From Bacteroides ilei (lineage in GTDB: Bacteria > Bacteroidota > Bacteroidia > Bacteroidales > Bacteroidaceae), in NCBI RefSeq assembly GCF_900128495.1, contig NZ_LT635801.1:569997-633996 (forward strand): a stretch of 64,000 nt of DNA. Direction: 5' to 3'. The notes beneath the pieces are model-generated. The model was not told where the DNA came from and ran no database searches. It saw only the letters and a list, made by a program, of their open reading frames with translations. Every line of letters begins with the position of its first letter. Positions within the stretch are counted from its first letter, which is position 1. The position numbers and the translations under genes were made by a program. Below, in pieces: positions 44,237 to 52,709 of the stretch.

Positions 44237-45283
44237 ATGAAAATTAAAAAATCATACTTTGAAATCATGGGCTTGATAAACAGATTTGCGCCCATTTTAT
44301 TTTCCATCTTGCTGTTTATTTCTTGCAGCGGAAAAAATGGAAAAAACATTGTTGATAGTGTAAATGATCCTGTCACAAAATACAAGACTTACTTGAACAA
44401 AGTGCGTAAAATTGAAAATATATCAGTGAGCGACCTTATATTGTATGTTAACGATTGGCAGAAACTTAAAGATACCGTATCGGTACTTATCAGTCAAGAT
44501 ACAATAAAGGCTCATTCTACAGCACAGATAGACTGTGCTCTTTTATATGATTCCATTCGCATGGAGTTTTCTCGATTAGTTATGGAAGTCCCTCGCACCT
44601 ATAAAGAGGTGCTTATAATTAAAGAGCGTTTATCGCCATACGATTCTATTAAAGAACTTCAATCTTCAGTTGACAAGATAAGACCATTTTTTAGTTCTTT
44701 GGATAAGCATGCAACTCATAAAGAGGGCCGAAATGGTATCTTGACTATTTATCGTTCCCTTTTGAAAGAGACGCTGAATAAGGGTATTCATAACATAGAT
44801 GAACTTAAGAACTTCATTGAAAAAGAAGATATAGTATTCAGATCATTTCTCCCATATATGAGTGAGTTGAATGATATGGACATAACTGATATCGCCAGAA
44901 ATACGGATAAATGTTATTCTTTCGTTTTTTCTAAATACGGTTGCCATGACATAACCTACACTGATGCTATGGTATATATAGCAATGCGAACCAATCGTAG
45001 GTTAATTCAGAATGTCCGGATGTGTCTGGAAGACATACACCAAGGAAAAGTGAAGAACAAGCAACAGGCTTGGGCCTATATCTACATGATTCTACAGCCT
45101 TATGCTTCCTTGGATTATTTAAATACAGCAGTGCTTTCACATAGAGAAAAAGAAGAGCTGTATGATATGGCAGCCTGCATTCCCAGAGCTTTTGAGATAC
45201 TGGCAGCAACTCTGGAAACTGAGGATAAAAGATTGAATGATCTGCCGGGTATGCTTATTGATATATTCATAAGTTCATTATAA
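44237..45283 (+). CDS. Lipoprotein of unknown function
   Basis: 348 residues. N-terminal hydrophobic segment and lipobox FISC (Cys ~30); remainder almost wholly helical. First of four closely spaced genes (gaps 25, 11 and a 4-base overlap). Not recognised. Confidence 0.65.
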   Translation: MKIKKSYFEIMGLINRFAPILFSILLFISCSGKNGKNIVDSVNDPVTKYKTYLNKVRKIENISVSDLILYVNDWQKLKDTVSVLISQDTIKAHSTAQIDCALLYDSIRMEFSRLVMEVPRTYKEVLIIKERLSPYDSIKELQSSVDKIRPFFSSLDKHATHKEGRNGILTIYRSLLKETLNKGIHNIDELKNFIEKEDIVFRSFLPYMSELNDMDITDIARNTDKCYSFVFSKYGCHDITYTDAMVYIAMRTNRRLIQNVRMCLEDIHQGKVKNKQQAWAYIYMILQPYASLDYLNTAVLSHREKEELYDMAACIPRAFEILAATLETEDKRLNDLPGMLIDIFISSL

Positions 45284-45308
45284 ATTCTATTTTGATATAT
45301 TAGGTATT

Positions 45309-45755
45309 ATGCTGAGACATTTTTTGGATGATTTTTTATCGTTTGTTCCACTCCAACTGCCACAACTGCTTGATGTGACAACAATGGAGGAGCCAAAGTT
45401 TTATGGCGATTATGTATTACTGACATTCCCTCTAAGAGATCCGTATGAATTGGAAGAAGTAATGGATATGTTTGAGGATGATATGGAGTTGATAACCCTT
45501 TATCATCATATTCCTATGCTGTCTGAAAAGTTTGGTCATTGCACTTGTGCTTATTCCAATCCTTCATTTGGCCAGATGTTTAAGATGAATGCACGGACAG
45601 ATGATAAGGGAATGGTAACTTTCATCACAGCTACTGTGTATGATTCATTAGAACAGATGTATGGTGATTTGTGTCTTGATCTTGATGTGCATTCCAAAGG
45701 AGGAACTTTCAAATACAAGAAGGAGAAGGAAGACATATTGCTAGATTTTATGTAA
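45309..45755 (+). CDS. Unknown protein
   Basis: 148 residues, acidic, no signal peptide. Contains DPYELEEVMDMFEDDMEL and FGHCTCAYSNP. Second gene of the operon. Not recognised. Confidence 0.6.
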   Translation: MLRHFLDDFLSFVPLQLPQLLDVTTMEEPKFYGDYVLLTFPLRDPYELEEVMDMFEDDMELITLYHHIPMLSEKFGHCTCAYSNPSFGQMFKMNARTDDKGMVTFITATVYDSLEQMYGDLCLDLDVHSKGGTFKYKKEKEDILLDFM

Positions 45756-45766
45756 GTCTACACAGA

Positions 45767-46162
45767 ATGCGACATACTTTATACAAGCGGCTTGTTTATT
45801 GGATTGATGCCAACCAAACTTGGATAGAAGTGGTCAATGACAATCTTTACAAGGAGCAGCTCATCAAAGGATATGGACGAACAGGATACTGGGTTTCACG
45901 GAACCTGATGCTGAAAGCATACCGTTCCAATGGTGCATATAAAAAAGGAACGACTTGGATAATTCCCGAGAATGATTTGGATAAGGCATTGGCAGCTTAT
46001 CGTAAAAAAGATCCTCTGTTCAAACAGCGCATTAAAAGGCATCCCGATAGTCTGACTGCCAAAGATACCGAGGTTATCATCCAAATGGCCACATATGGCC
46101 TTGTACGATTAGAACTAGATAAATATTCCATTTTTACAATTCCAGAAATATACAAACTATGA
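45767..46162 (+). CDS. Unknown protein
   Basis: 131 residues, basic, probably DNA-binding-like helical (GYWVSRNLMLKAYRSNGAYKKGTTWIIPENDLDKAL reads like an excisionase-type wing). Stop overlaps the next ATG by 4 bases. Confidence 0.55.
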   Translation: MRHTLYKRLVYWIDANQTWIEVVNDNLYKEQLIKGYGRTGYWVSRNLMLKAYRSNGAYKKGTTWIIPENDLDKALAAYRKKDPLFKQRIKRHPDSLTAKDTEVIIQMATYGLVRLELDKYSIFTIPEIYKL

Positions 46163-46668
46163 CTTGGATTATCTTACATTTCATTTTCCTTTTAATACCG
46201 GTCGTTGTACCTGTTGCTTTGTACAGGAACAAAGGACGTATAATGACACATTTCTATTTGATAATGGCTATGAATGTCAAGGCACGAAAGTTCTATGTTC
46301 GATTCTGGCTTCTTTTGCTGCTACTATTTCATTACGACAGTACATTTTTGCTGAAGGACAGGTTGGGCATTATGTTATCGACAATATTTTGTATAATGAT
46401 GTTTTCCTTCAAATGGTCTGACCGATGGATGAAAGATGTACATGACCGCATAAGGACAGTTGTCATTTTGTCTATAATGGCATTGGTTGCTGTTGCCATA
46501 CCACAGTTGTACACACTGTCGATTAGTATTGTCCTATTTCTTACGGCATCTCTTTTTTACCCATCATCAAAGGTTATATCCGAATGTCAGGATACGGATA
46601 ATGTCCAAAATTTATTGAAACATCCTGATGAGCTGATCAAAAGCTATTACAATTATCATCACGCATAA
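46159..46668 (+). CDS. Integral membrane protein of unknown function
   Basis: 169 residues with four to five predicted transmembrane segments (near residues 4-22, 48-62, 70-83, 98-113, 115-132) and a soluble C-terminal tail. Last gene of the operon. Not recognised. Confidence 0.6.
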   Translation: MTWIILHFIFLLIPVVVPVALYRNKGRIMTHFYLIMAMNVKARKFYVRFWLLLLLLFHYDSTFLLKDRLGIMLSTIFCIMMFSFKWSDRWMKDVHDRIRTVVILSIMALVAVAIPQLYTLSISIVLFLTASLFYPSSKVISECQDTDNVQNLLKHPDELIKSYYNYHHA

Positions 46669-46739
46669 AGCCACGATTTTGCGGATAGTGGCATTGGGGT
46701 TCATCCGCATGAAAAATCAATCAATTAAAACATGACAGA

Positions 46740-47573
46740 ATGAAAAATAAGCAAAAATTATCCGCTTCAATAGTAGCGGACGTGGAGGTCTTTGACTTCC
46801 TTAAAGAAAAAGTAGGTGAAAGGAAAACACGAACGGAAGCATATTGTGATTTATTGGACAAGTCACAAAATGGTTTTATTTCCCCTTTTTTAAGAAGAGT
46901 GGATTATGCACTTGAGCCGCATCAGTGTCATGTGACCATATCTGACCTTGCAACGGAATGGCGTTGGCATCGTGCTACTGTACGTTCGTTTTTGGACACC
47001 CTTGAGGAAATGGGGCAATTGAAAAGGGTTAAGTTGGCAAAAAGTGTAGTAATCACAATGGCATTGCATGAACAGGAAGAGAAGGCTGATAATGTACACG
47101 AAGAATCAGCTTTTACCATACGCTTGATGGAAGCATTGTCCAATTGGATTGTTGGCAAAACAGATTCAGTCATGACAGGTAAATCATGTACTGAGATAAT
47201 ACAACAGAAAACAGGTGTATTGTTCAACAAAGAAGACTTCTTGGTATCTGGTACCGTTTTAGATGAGTCGGCTTCTTATTGTGAACAGCAAAACGAAATT
47301 AGGGAAATAACAATGAGTTGTATTGCCTTTGCCGCATTACAAAAGGTCTTGAGAAAATCAAGGTTTGATGAAAGGAAGCCGTTACAGGAGTTTTTCCAGA
47401 ATGATTGTTGTGGTCAATGGGATAATTTTCTTGAGTTATGCAAGACTCTTGCAGAACTTGTAGTAACCGGAACAGAAAATGGAGCTGATACAGATTCTCC
47501 AATAAAAAAAGAACTCAAATCCCTTCGTTCCCCTTTTCTTTCATTGCTTGCAAAATCGCAGGAGGTTATCTGA
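46740..47573 (+). CDS. Winged-helix protein upstream of relaxase
   Basis: 277 residues. Helix-turn-helix TISDLATEWRWHRATVRSFLDTLEEMGQLKRVKLAKSVVITM (~residues 66-108) of winged-helix type; the C-terminal half is helical. Similar proteins lie beside mobilization genes in Bacteroidales elements and may serve in mobilization or replication; not settled. Preceded by hairpin TGCGGAT/ATCCGCA (46679-46709). Confidence 0.6.
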   Translation: MKNKQKLSASIVADVEVFDFLKEKVGERKTRTEAYCDLLDKSQNGFISPFLRRVDYALEPHQCHVTISDLATEWRWHRATVRSFLDTLEEMGQLKRVKLAKSVVITMALHEQEEKADNVHEESAFTIRLMEALSNWIVGKTDSVMTGKSCTEIIQQKTGVLFNKEDFLVSGTVLDESASYCEQQNEIREITMSCIAFAALQKVLRKSRFDERKPLQEFFQNDCCGQWDNFLELCKTLAELVVTGTENGADTDSPIKKELKSLRSPFLSLLAKSQEVI

Positions 47574-47620
47574 GTTCTAACCGATTTCAAATGATTGTAT
47601 AACTACGGATATTTCTTATT

Positions 47621-47764
47621 GTTTCGGCAGTATGGCGTACTACCTTTTGTAAATGGCATCCGGGCTTGCCCGTCTGCCACGAAACAGAGGGAAGGGGGAG
47701 CCTAATACCCCTGGTGACTTACGTCACCGGGAGAGGTGTCCAGACAAGCAGCAAGCTGGGACAC
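47621..47764. other. Candidate oriT: cluster of hairpins before MobV relaxase
   Basis: Between the winged-helix gene and the relaxase: GTTTCGGCAG/CTGC.CACGAAAC (47621, 47674) enclosing CGGG-CTTG-CCCG; GGTGAC-TTAC-GTCACC (47713-47728); GTGTCC/GGACAC (47736, 47759). A structured noncoding stretch directly upstream of the relaxase gene is where MobV origins of transfer lie. The nick site was not identified. Confidence 0.5.
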
Positions 47765-47795
47765 ATGGATTATCCTGAATTAATAGAATTGTAGT

Positions 47796-49250
47796 ATGGT
47801 TAAAGCAAAACAGGTACTTGATGTACATGTATCAAAAGGCATTACCAGGGCGCAAAGCAATGAGCATCTGCGTTGCCGTAGCGCAAAAGCCACAGAATAT
47901 GCCATGAGCAAGGGAAACTATGATCCTACACGTGAACGCCTCAATTTTGAGATTGTTCGCGGTGGAAAGGTGCAGCAGGTAGATACCAGCCGCAGCATCC
48001 CGGACCGGATGGCGGTATTGTTGCGTAGCCGTGGAATAAAGGACCCTAATGAAGGACTGGCGGAACCTAAATACCGTACAGTGGTCAACATTATTTTTGG
48101 TGGTTCAAGAGAGCGTATGCAGGAACTTGCTTTCGGCAATCAGAATGTGGATTTTTCCAAAGATAGTGATAACTCCCATATTGTAAGAAAGCCGGAAATT
48201 GAACAATGGGCAAAAGACGTTTATTCATTTGTTTCTGATAAATATGGAGAGGAGAACATTGCAGCTTTTGTTGTACATCTCGATGAGCTGAACCCGCACG
48301 TCCATTGTACGCTTTTGCCAATCAAAAATGGGCGGTTTGCATACAAAGAAATTTTTGCGGGAAAGGATAAGTTTGAATATAGCGAACGAATGAAGCAGCT
48401 TCACAGTGATTTTGCGGAGGTGAACAGAAAATGGGGAATGTCACGAGGTACAAGTATTTCGGAGACAGGTGCTAAGCACAGATCCACGGAAGAATACCGA
48501 CGTATGCTTTCCGAAGAGTGTACAACTAAAGAAGAACAGATTGAACGCCATAAGGCTGTCTTAGCTTCACTCCAGTCTGATATAAGATTGGCAGAACGAA
48601 GAGTGAAGGGCCTTACCTCCATGGTAGAGAATCTAAAGCATGATATGGAGAAAAAGCAGGCTCAGCTGTCATCATTGGAAAATGAATTGAAGGAACAAAA
48701 GGGCGATGCTTCTGCCATTTCGGAACAGAAAGAACGGCTTGAAAAAGAATTGGCTGCTATTCAATTGAAACTGGCAGACAAGCAGGAAAAGCTTGATGTC
48801 GCTGATAGACAGCTCTCTGATTTAAGGGAGAATATGAATGCCATTAAAGAGCGGACAGAAGAGCTGAAAGAAGAAGCTTATCGGTATTCTCGTGATGTAC
48901 ATTCTAAAGTGGACAGTTTGCTTAAAGACGCAATGCTGGAAGAAATGGTTAACGAACATCGTGGCTTATCGGCAAGGTTGCCTCTTTCAGAACGGCAGAT
49001 TTTTGACGATTCACTTGTCCGATCTGTAGCAGAACGCGGTACTGAAGTCATGCAATGTGCTACAATGCTGTTTCTCGGAATGGTGGATGATGCCACTACT
49101 TTTGCCGAAACACATGGTGGTGGAGGTGGTGGAAGCGATCTCAAATGGGGACGTGATGAAGACGAGGACAACCGTGCCTGGGCACGGCGTTGCATGAGGA
49201 TGGCATCACGTATGATGCGTCCTGCCAGTGGCAAGAAACCTAAGCGTTAA
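47796..49250 (+). CDS. mobV: MobV-family relaxase (Pre/Mob)
   Basis: 484 residues. N-terminal relaxase domain with NEHLRCRSAKATEY, a conserved early motif, and the metal/active-site motif HLDELNPHVHCTLLPI near residue 160 (HxDExxPHxH of MobV). Then a long coiled coil (~residues 235-375) and a C-terminal Gly/Asp-rich tail. Nicks oriT and leads the strand during mobilization; no mating-pore genes are in the window, so the element may use a helper system or carry them beyond the edge. Confidence 0.9.
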   Translation: MVKAKQVLDVHVSKGITRAQSNEHLRCRSAKATEYAMSKGNYDPTRERLNFEIVRGGKVQQVDTSRSIPDRMAVLLRSRGIKDPNEGLAEPKYRTVVNIIFGGSRERMQELAFGNQNVDFSKDSDNSHIVRKPEIEQWAKDVYSFVSDKYGEENIAAFVVHLDELNPHVHCTLLPIKNGRFAYKEIFAGKDKFEYSERMKQLHSDFAEVNRKWGMSRGTSISETGAKHRSTEEYRRMLSEECTTKEEQIERHKAVLASLQSDIRLAERRVKGLTSMVENLKHDMEKKQAQLSSLENELKEQKGDASAISEQKERLEKELAAIQLKLADKQEKLDVADRQLSDLRENMNAIKERTEELKEEAYRYSRDVHSKVDSLLKDAMLEEMVNEHRGLSARLPLSERQIFDDSLVRSVAERGTEVMQCATMLFLGMVDDATTFAETHGGGGGGSDLKWGRDEDEDNRAWARRCMRMASRMMRPASGKKPKR

Positions 49251-49301
49251 TTGGCAAAGAATTGTCGTTAGGTAATTTTTTAACTCATAATTAATTCGAA
49301 T

Positions 49302-50795
49302 ATGATAAAACTGATTACTATTTGTTTTGTTACGTTATGTACGATACAAACGTATGCAAGTGAGCAATACCATTATACAGATACTGTACAATGTAAATCG
49401 CGTGAGTATAGCCAGGAGATTTTACAACCTCTGGAGCCAACCTGGCTTGATGGTGTGCTTGTTCCGGCAGGTAGAAGCGGCAACTGGTTTGTCACGGTTG
49501 CAGGTGGATTGAATGCATTTCTTGGAACACCGTTGGGGTGTGATGATTTGTTTGGCCGTATGAAGCCGGCCTACAGTTTTGCTGTAGGCAAATGGTTTAC
49601 TCCGGCTGTAGGCGGCCGTATCAATTATAATGGGATGGCATTTAAAGATGGTTTGTTGTCCGATCAGAAGTATCATTATGTCCATGCGGATCTGATGTGG
49701 AATATATTTGGGCGCAGGTATGCCAGACAGGAACAGGTACGATGGACTGTCGCTCCTTTTGCAGGTGTCGGAATGATACATCACGCTACCAATGGTAATA
49801 ATCCTTTTGCTCTGTCTTATGGCATCCAGGGACAATATAAACTCTCCAAAAGAGTAAGTCTGCTTATGGAACTTTCTGGCATGACTACCTTTCAGAATTT
49901 CGATGGTTTAGGCCGTCCGAATCGTCCAGGAGACAATATGCTTCTGCTTACAACGGGATTGTCATTCTCTATTGGAAAAACAGGATGGAAACGTGTTGTT
50001 GATGCCGGACCTTATATGCGAATGAATGAACAATTGGTTGGATATGCCAATTCTCTTTCAGCGGAAAACCGTTACTATGCCGGTAAGAATGAGAAGAACA
50101 AACGGACTTTGATTGAACTGAAAAAAATTATGGAGATAGAAGGATTACTCGATAAGTATTCCCATCTTTTTGCCGATAGTTGTGAACATGCCGGACACAC
50201 TTACCCTGTAAATAATTATAGTGGTTTGAACTCGCTTTTGGCAAGATTGAAGAATAAGAAATGGAATGGCAAATCGGTTGACGAAAGTTCAAGTCAGATT
50301 CCTGTAACGTTTCCGAGAGATAGCCTGTGTTCAAATGACAATAATACTCAGGGGGTATGTACTGCTGAAGAATTGGAACCAAAATATTTTTCGGAAGTAG
50401 ATTCTGCATATATGAAAAAATATGCCGGTTGTTTTTCTAATGGAATCATTGGTTCACCTGTATATTTCTTTTTCAATTTAAATTCGGTACAGCTTACCGA
50501 TAGGTCACAATCCATTAATCTTGATGCGTTAGCCCGAGTTGCCGTTAAATACGATTTGTGTGTAAAGGTTACTGGTGCGGCTGATAAGGAAACAGGGAGC
50601 TTTGCTATCAATGACTCGTTGAGTCTGACAAGGGCCAATTATATCTCGGAGCAACTGCAATGCCGGGGTGTAAAAGCTGAAAAAATAATTGTGGATAGTA
50701 AAGGTGGCATATCAGATTATTTGCCTACAGAGGCTAACAGAAACACTAAAGTTGAACTGCTTGTTCCGGATATAGTGAGGGCTTCTGGAATGTAG
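49302..50795 (+). CDS. OmpA-family outer membrane protein
   Basis: 497 residues. Signal peptide (TICFVTLCTIQTYA), a beta-barrel-like N-terminal region (GNWFVTVAGGLNAFLG; YSFAVGKWFTPAVGGRINYNG; VRWTVAPFAGVGMIHH), then a linker and a C-terminal OmpA-like peptidoglycan-associated domain (FFFNLNSVQLTD ... LSLTRANYISEQLQCRGV). Such genes recur in Bacteroidales mobile elements; role unknown. Confidence 0.75.
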   Translation: MIKLITICFVTLCTIQTYASEQYHYTDTVQCKSREYSQEILQPLEPTWLDGVLVPAGRSGNWFVTVAGGLNAFLGTPLGCDDLFGRMKPAYSFAVGKWFTPAVGGRINYNGMAFKDGLLSDQKYHYVHADLMWNIFGRRYARQEQVRWTVAPFAGVGMIHHATNGNNPFALSYGIQGQYKLSKRVSLLMELSGMTTFQNFDGLGRPNRPGDNMLLLTTGLSFSIGKTGWKRVVDAGPYMRMNEQLVGYANSLSAENRYYAGKNEKNKRTLIELKKIMEIEGLLDKYSHLFADSCEHAGHTYPVNNYSGLNSLLARLKNKKWNGKSVDESSSQIPVTFPRDSLCSNDNNTQGVCTAEELEPKYFSEVDSAYMKKYAGCFSNGIIGSPVYFFFNLNSVQLTDRSQSINLDALARVAVKYDLCVKVTGAADKETGSFAINDSLSLTRANYISEQLQCRGVKAEKIIVDSKGGISDYLPTEANRNTKVELLVPDIVRASGM

Positions 50796-50849
50796 GAAAA
50801 ATAAGTATAGAGAAGGATTGTCTGATTGTTAAGTTTTGTGGTTGATCAG

Positions 50850-50884
50850 AAAGCAGGGCCGGATTTTGTTTTTGACCCTGCTTT
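50850..50884 (+). terminator. Terminator, possibly bidirectional
   Basis: AAAGCAGGG / CCCTGCTTT 9-bp stem between the OmpA-like gene and the convergent TssD-like gene. Confidence 0.7.
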
Positions 50885-50927
50885 CATTCGTTTTGTATAA
50901 TAAGAAAATTATGTTATGAGCAGACAA

Positions 50928-51317
50928 TTACCAGCTGTTGGTCAAAAAAGCATTTCCAACGATCAGGCTGTCGGCTGAGAGTGTTATTGTTGTAAAGAGT
51001 GGTCGCTTTTTGTCCACGTTAAATACTTCCTTGTAAAAAACTATATAGGCACATCTGAACTCAATAGTTCTAAAGACGGAATTGTCATCAGTTCTGTATA
51101 AAGTGATTTTCCCACTGACGGGTTTGAATTGGCTGTTCACCATTGATTCAAGAATTTCTGTATCCTTTGTGGCCTCTATGCTGAATGTTAGTCTTCCTCC
51201 TATAACAGATGTTACAGGTCTGCCTTTATTATCTGTCTTGCGACTGAATTCAATGTGAGAAAAAAGAATATCTATTTCTCTTCCACGCATACTTACGGTT
51301 GCTCTCAATGCTCCCAT
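50928..51317 (-). CDS. tssD: TssD/Hcp-like T6SS tube protein (orphan)
   Basis: 129 residues. Matches the Bacteroidales TssD plan: short first strand, REIDILFSHIEFSRKTDNKGRPVTSVIGGRLTFSIEAT, a single helix-like DTEILESMVNSQ, GKITLYRTDDNSVFRTIEF, AYIVFYKEVF and a final ITLSADSLIVGNAF. Hcp hexamers form the type VI secretion tube and can carry effectors. No other T6SS structural gene is in the window; a Tae4 effector lies 11 kb away on the same element. Assignment is by pattern recall, so not certain. Confidence 0.65.
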   Translation of the reverse strand: MGALRATVSMRGREIDILFSHIEFSRKTDNKGRPVTSVIGGRLTFSIEATKDTEILESMVNSQFKPVSGKITLYRTDDNSVFRTIEFRCAYIVFYKEVFNVDKKRPLFTTITLSADSLIVGNAFLTNSW

Positions 51318-51554
51318 ACTATTGTTGTTTAATGGTTATGAATCAGGATTAATAACATTCTGATTAAAGCAGAGCCCCGCTTTCGAAAAATAAAAAGGAT
51401 GTCTCAAAAAACAAATATAGAATGAAAATGTATTTCTTCCAAACAGTTTTGGGAAAAAGGTATGTTTTTAGTTTGAAAAGTCATGAAAATAGCTATTCTT
51501 GTGGTAGATAAAAAGAAATAAAGATAAAGATATCGTAGAATTACACTGATTTTG

Positions 51555-51562
51555 TATCTTTG
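51555..51562 (+). promoter_or_regulatory. -7 promoter element facing the invertible segment
   Basis: TATCTTTG, 12 bases before the left inverted repeat and 30 bases before ATG 51593. It lies outside the repeat, so it would drive whichever gene is joined at the left junction. No matching element was found facing the right junction. Confidence 0.65.
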
Positions 51563-51574
51563 CTATATACGAAC

Positions 51575-51605
51575 AACTGATAACTTAAAATTATGATTAC
51601 TAGAA
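51575..51605. repeat. 31-bp inverted repeat, left copy
   Basis: Begins AACTGATAACTTAAAATTAT and runs through the ATG plus four codons (MITR). Perfect reverse complement of 60520-60550. Flanking bases GAA also match with one change between. Confidence 0.9.
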
Positions 51606-51891
51606 AAGACTTTGATACAATTGTTATAATTGCTGATAATATATGCTATTCCAAAGAATCTGTTGGAATTTACAGCAGAGAACCAGATAGAGCCCAAAAA
51701 AGCAATGTTGACAGTTTAATTGATAGCATGAAGAAAATATTCAACAATGTTGTTTTATATAATAATCCTGCACTATTTTTAGAAAAAGCTACATTACATA
51801 AAAATGATATAATTTTTCCTTACTGGCATGGAGAGAAATCGAGAAATAAGCAGGCACTTGTTGCTTCTATATGTGAGACTTACAATATGAT

Positions 51892-51898
51892 TTATATT
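51892..51898 (+). repeat. Target-site duplication, left
   Basis: TTATATT directly before the transposon end; repeated at 57511-57517. Confidence 0.9.
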
Positions 51899-51980
51899 TG
51901 CATATTCCGGTGGATACCCGTTCAGCATTTCCGGTGATATCCGTTCAGTCCCCAGTTAGTATTCAGTATCGTTGGCAAAG

Positions 51981-52709
51981 TTAATACTTCTTTCTTAGGC
52001 TCTCTCCTTTGAGGTCAAATTTTATTGCCTTATGCACGATTCTGTCCAGACAGGCTTCTGCAATGAGCTCGCTTTGGAACACATCATACCAGTCTGCAAC
52101 GGGAAGCTGACTGGCCAGAATGAGTGCTTTCCGGTTGTACCGGTCATCTATGATCTGTTCAAAGTCATGCTGTACTTGTCCGTCCAGCTTGACCATCCCA
52201 AAATCATCTATGATCAGAAGGTCATGTGCATTCAGCTTACGGAAGAAGTTTGTCTCCCGTCCTTCCAGGTGTACAAGCTTCAGGTTCTCGATGAGCATGT
52301 TCATCGTGAAGTACAGTACCTTCCGGCCGTTCCTGCATGCCCTGTCACCCAAGGCACAGGCGAAGTAGGACTTTCCTGTTCCTGCCGGTCCGGTAATGAT
52401 GACCGTCATTCCGCCCGTGATGTAATTTCCGGTCGCAAGGTCGGCTGCAGAGCAGGCCTGTATTCCCCTTGCCGTGTCTGTTTCCAGTTCTTCCATCGAG
52501 GCTCTCAGACGGAAGCCGGCATTCTTTATAAGACGCTGTATGCGGTTGTTTCCTCTCGTGTCACGCTCGTGCTGGAGCATGATCTGCATGCCTTCACGCA
52601 GGGTAAGCTTGTCCAACTGATGTGTTTCTTCCAGGGAGCTCCAGCAGCTTGCCATTCCCGGAAGCTTCAGCTCGTGCAGTGTTCTTTCTGTTTCGTTGCT
52701 CATAATCAT
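51981..52709 (-). CDS. istB: IS21 helper ATPase IstB (left pair)
   Basis: 242 residues. AAA+ DnaC-like ATPase with Walker A GPAGTGKSYFACALG and Walker B LLIIDDFGM; IstB-type N-terminus (LHELKLPGMASCWSSLEE). Directs target choice for IstA. Begins one base after the istA stop. Intact. Confidence 0.95.
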   Translation of the reverse strand: MIMSNETERTLHELKLPGMASCWSSLEETHQLDKLTLREGMQIMLQHERDTRGNNRIQRLIKNAGFRLRASMEELETDTARGIQACSAADLATGNYITGGMTVIITGPAGTGKSYFACALGDRACRNGRKVLYFTMNMLIENLKLVHLEGRETNFFRKLNAHDLLIIDDFGMVKLDGQVQHDFEQIIDDRYNRKALILASQLPVADWYDVFQSELIAEACLDRIVHKAIKFDLKGESLRKKY

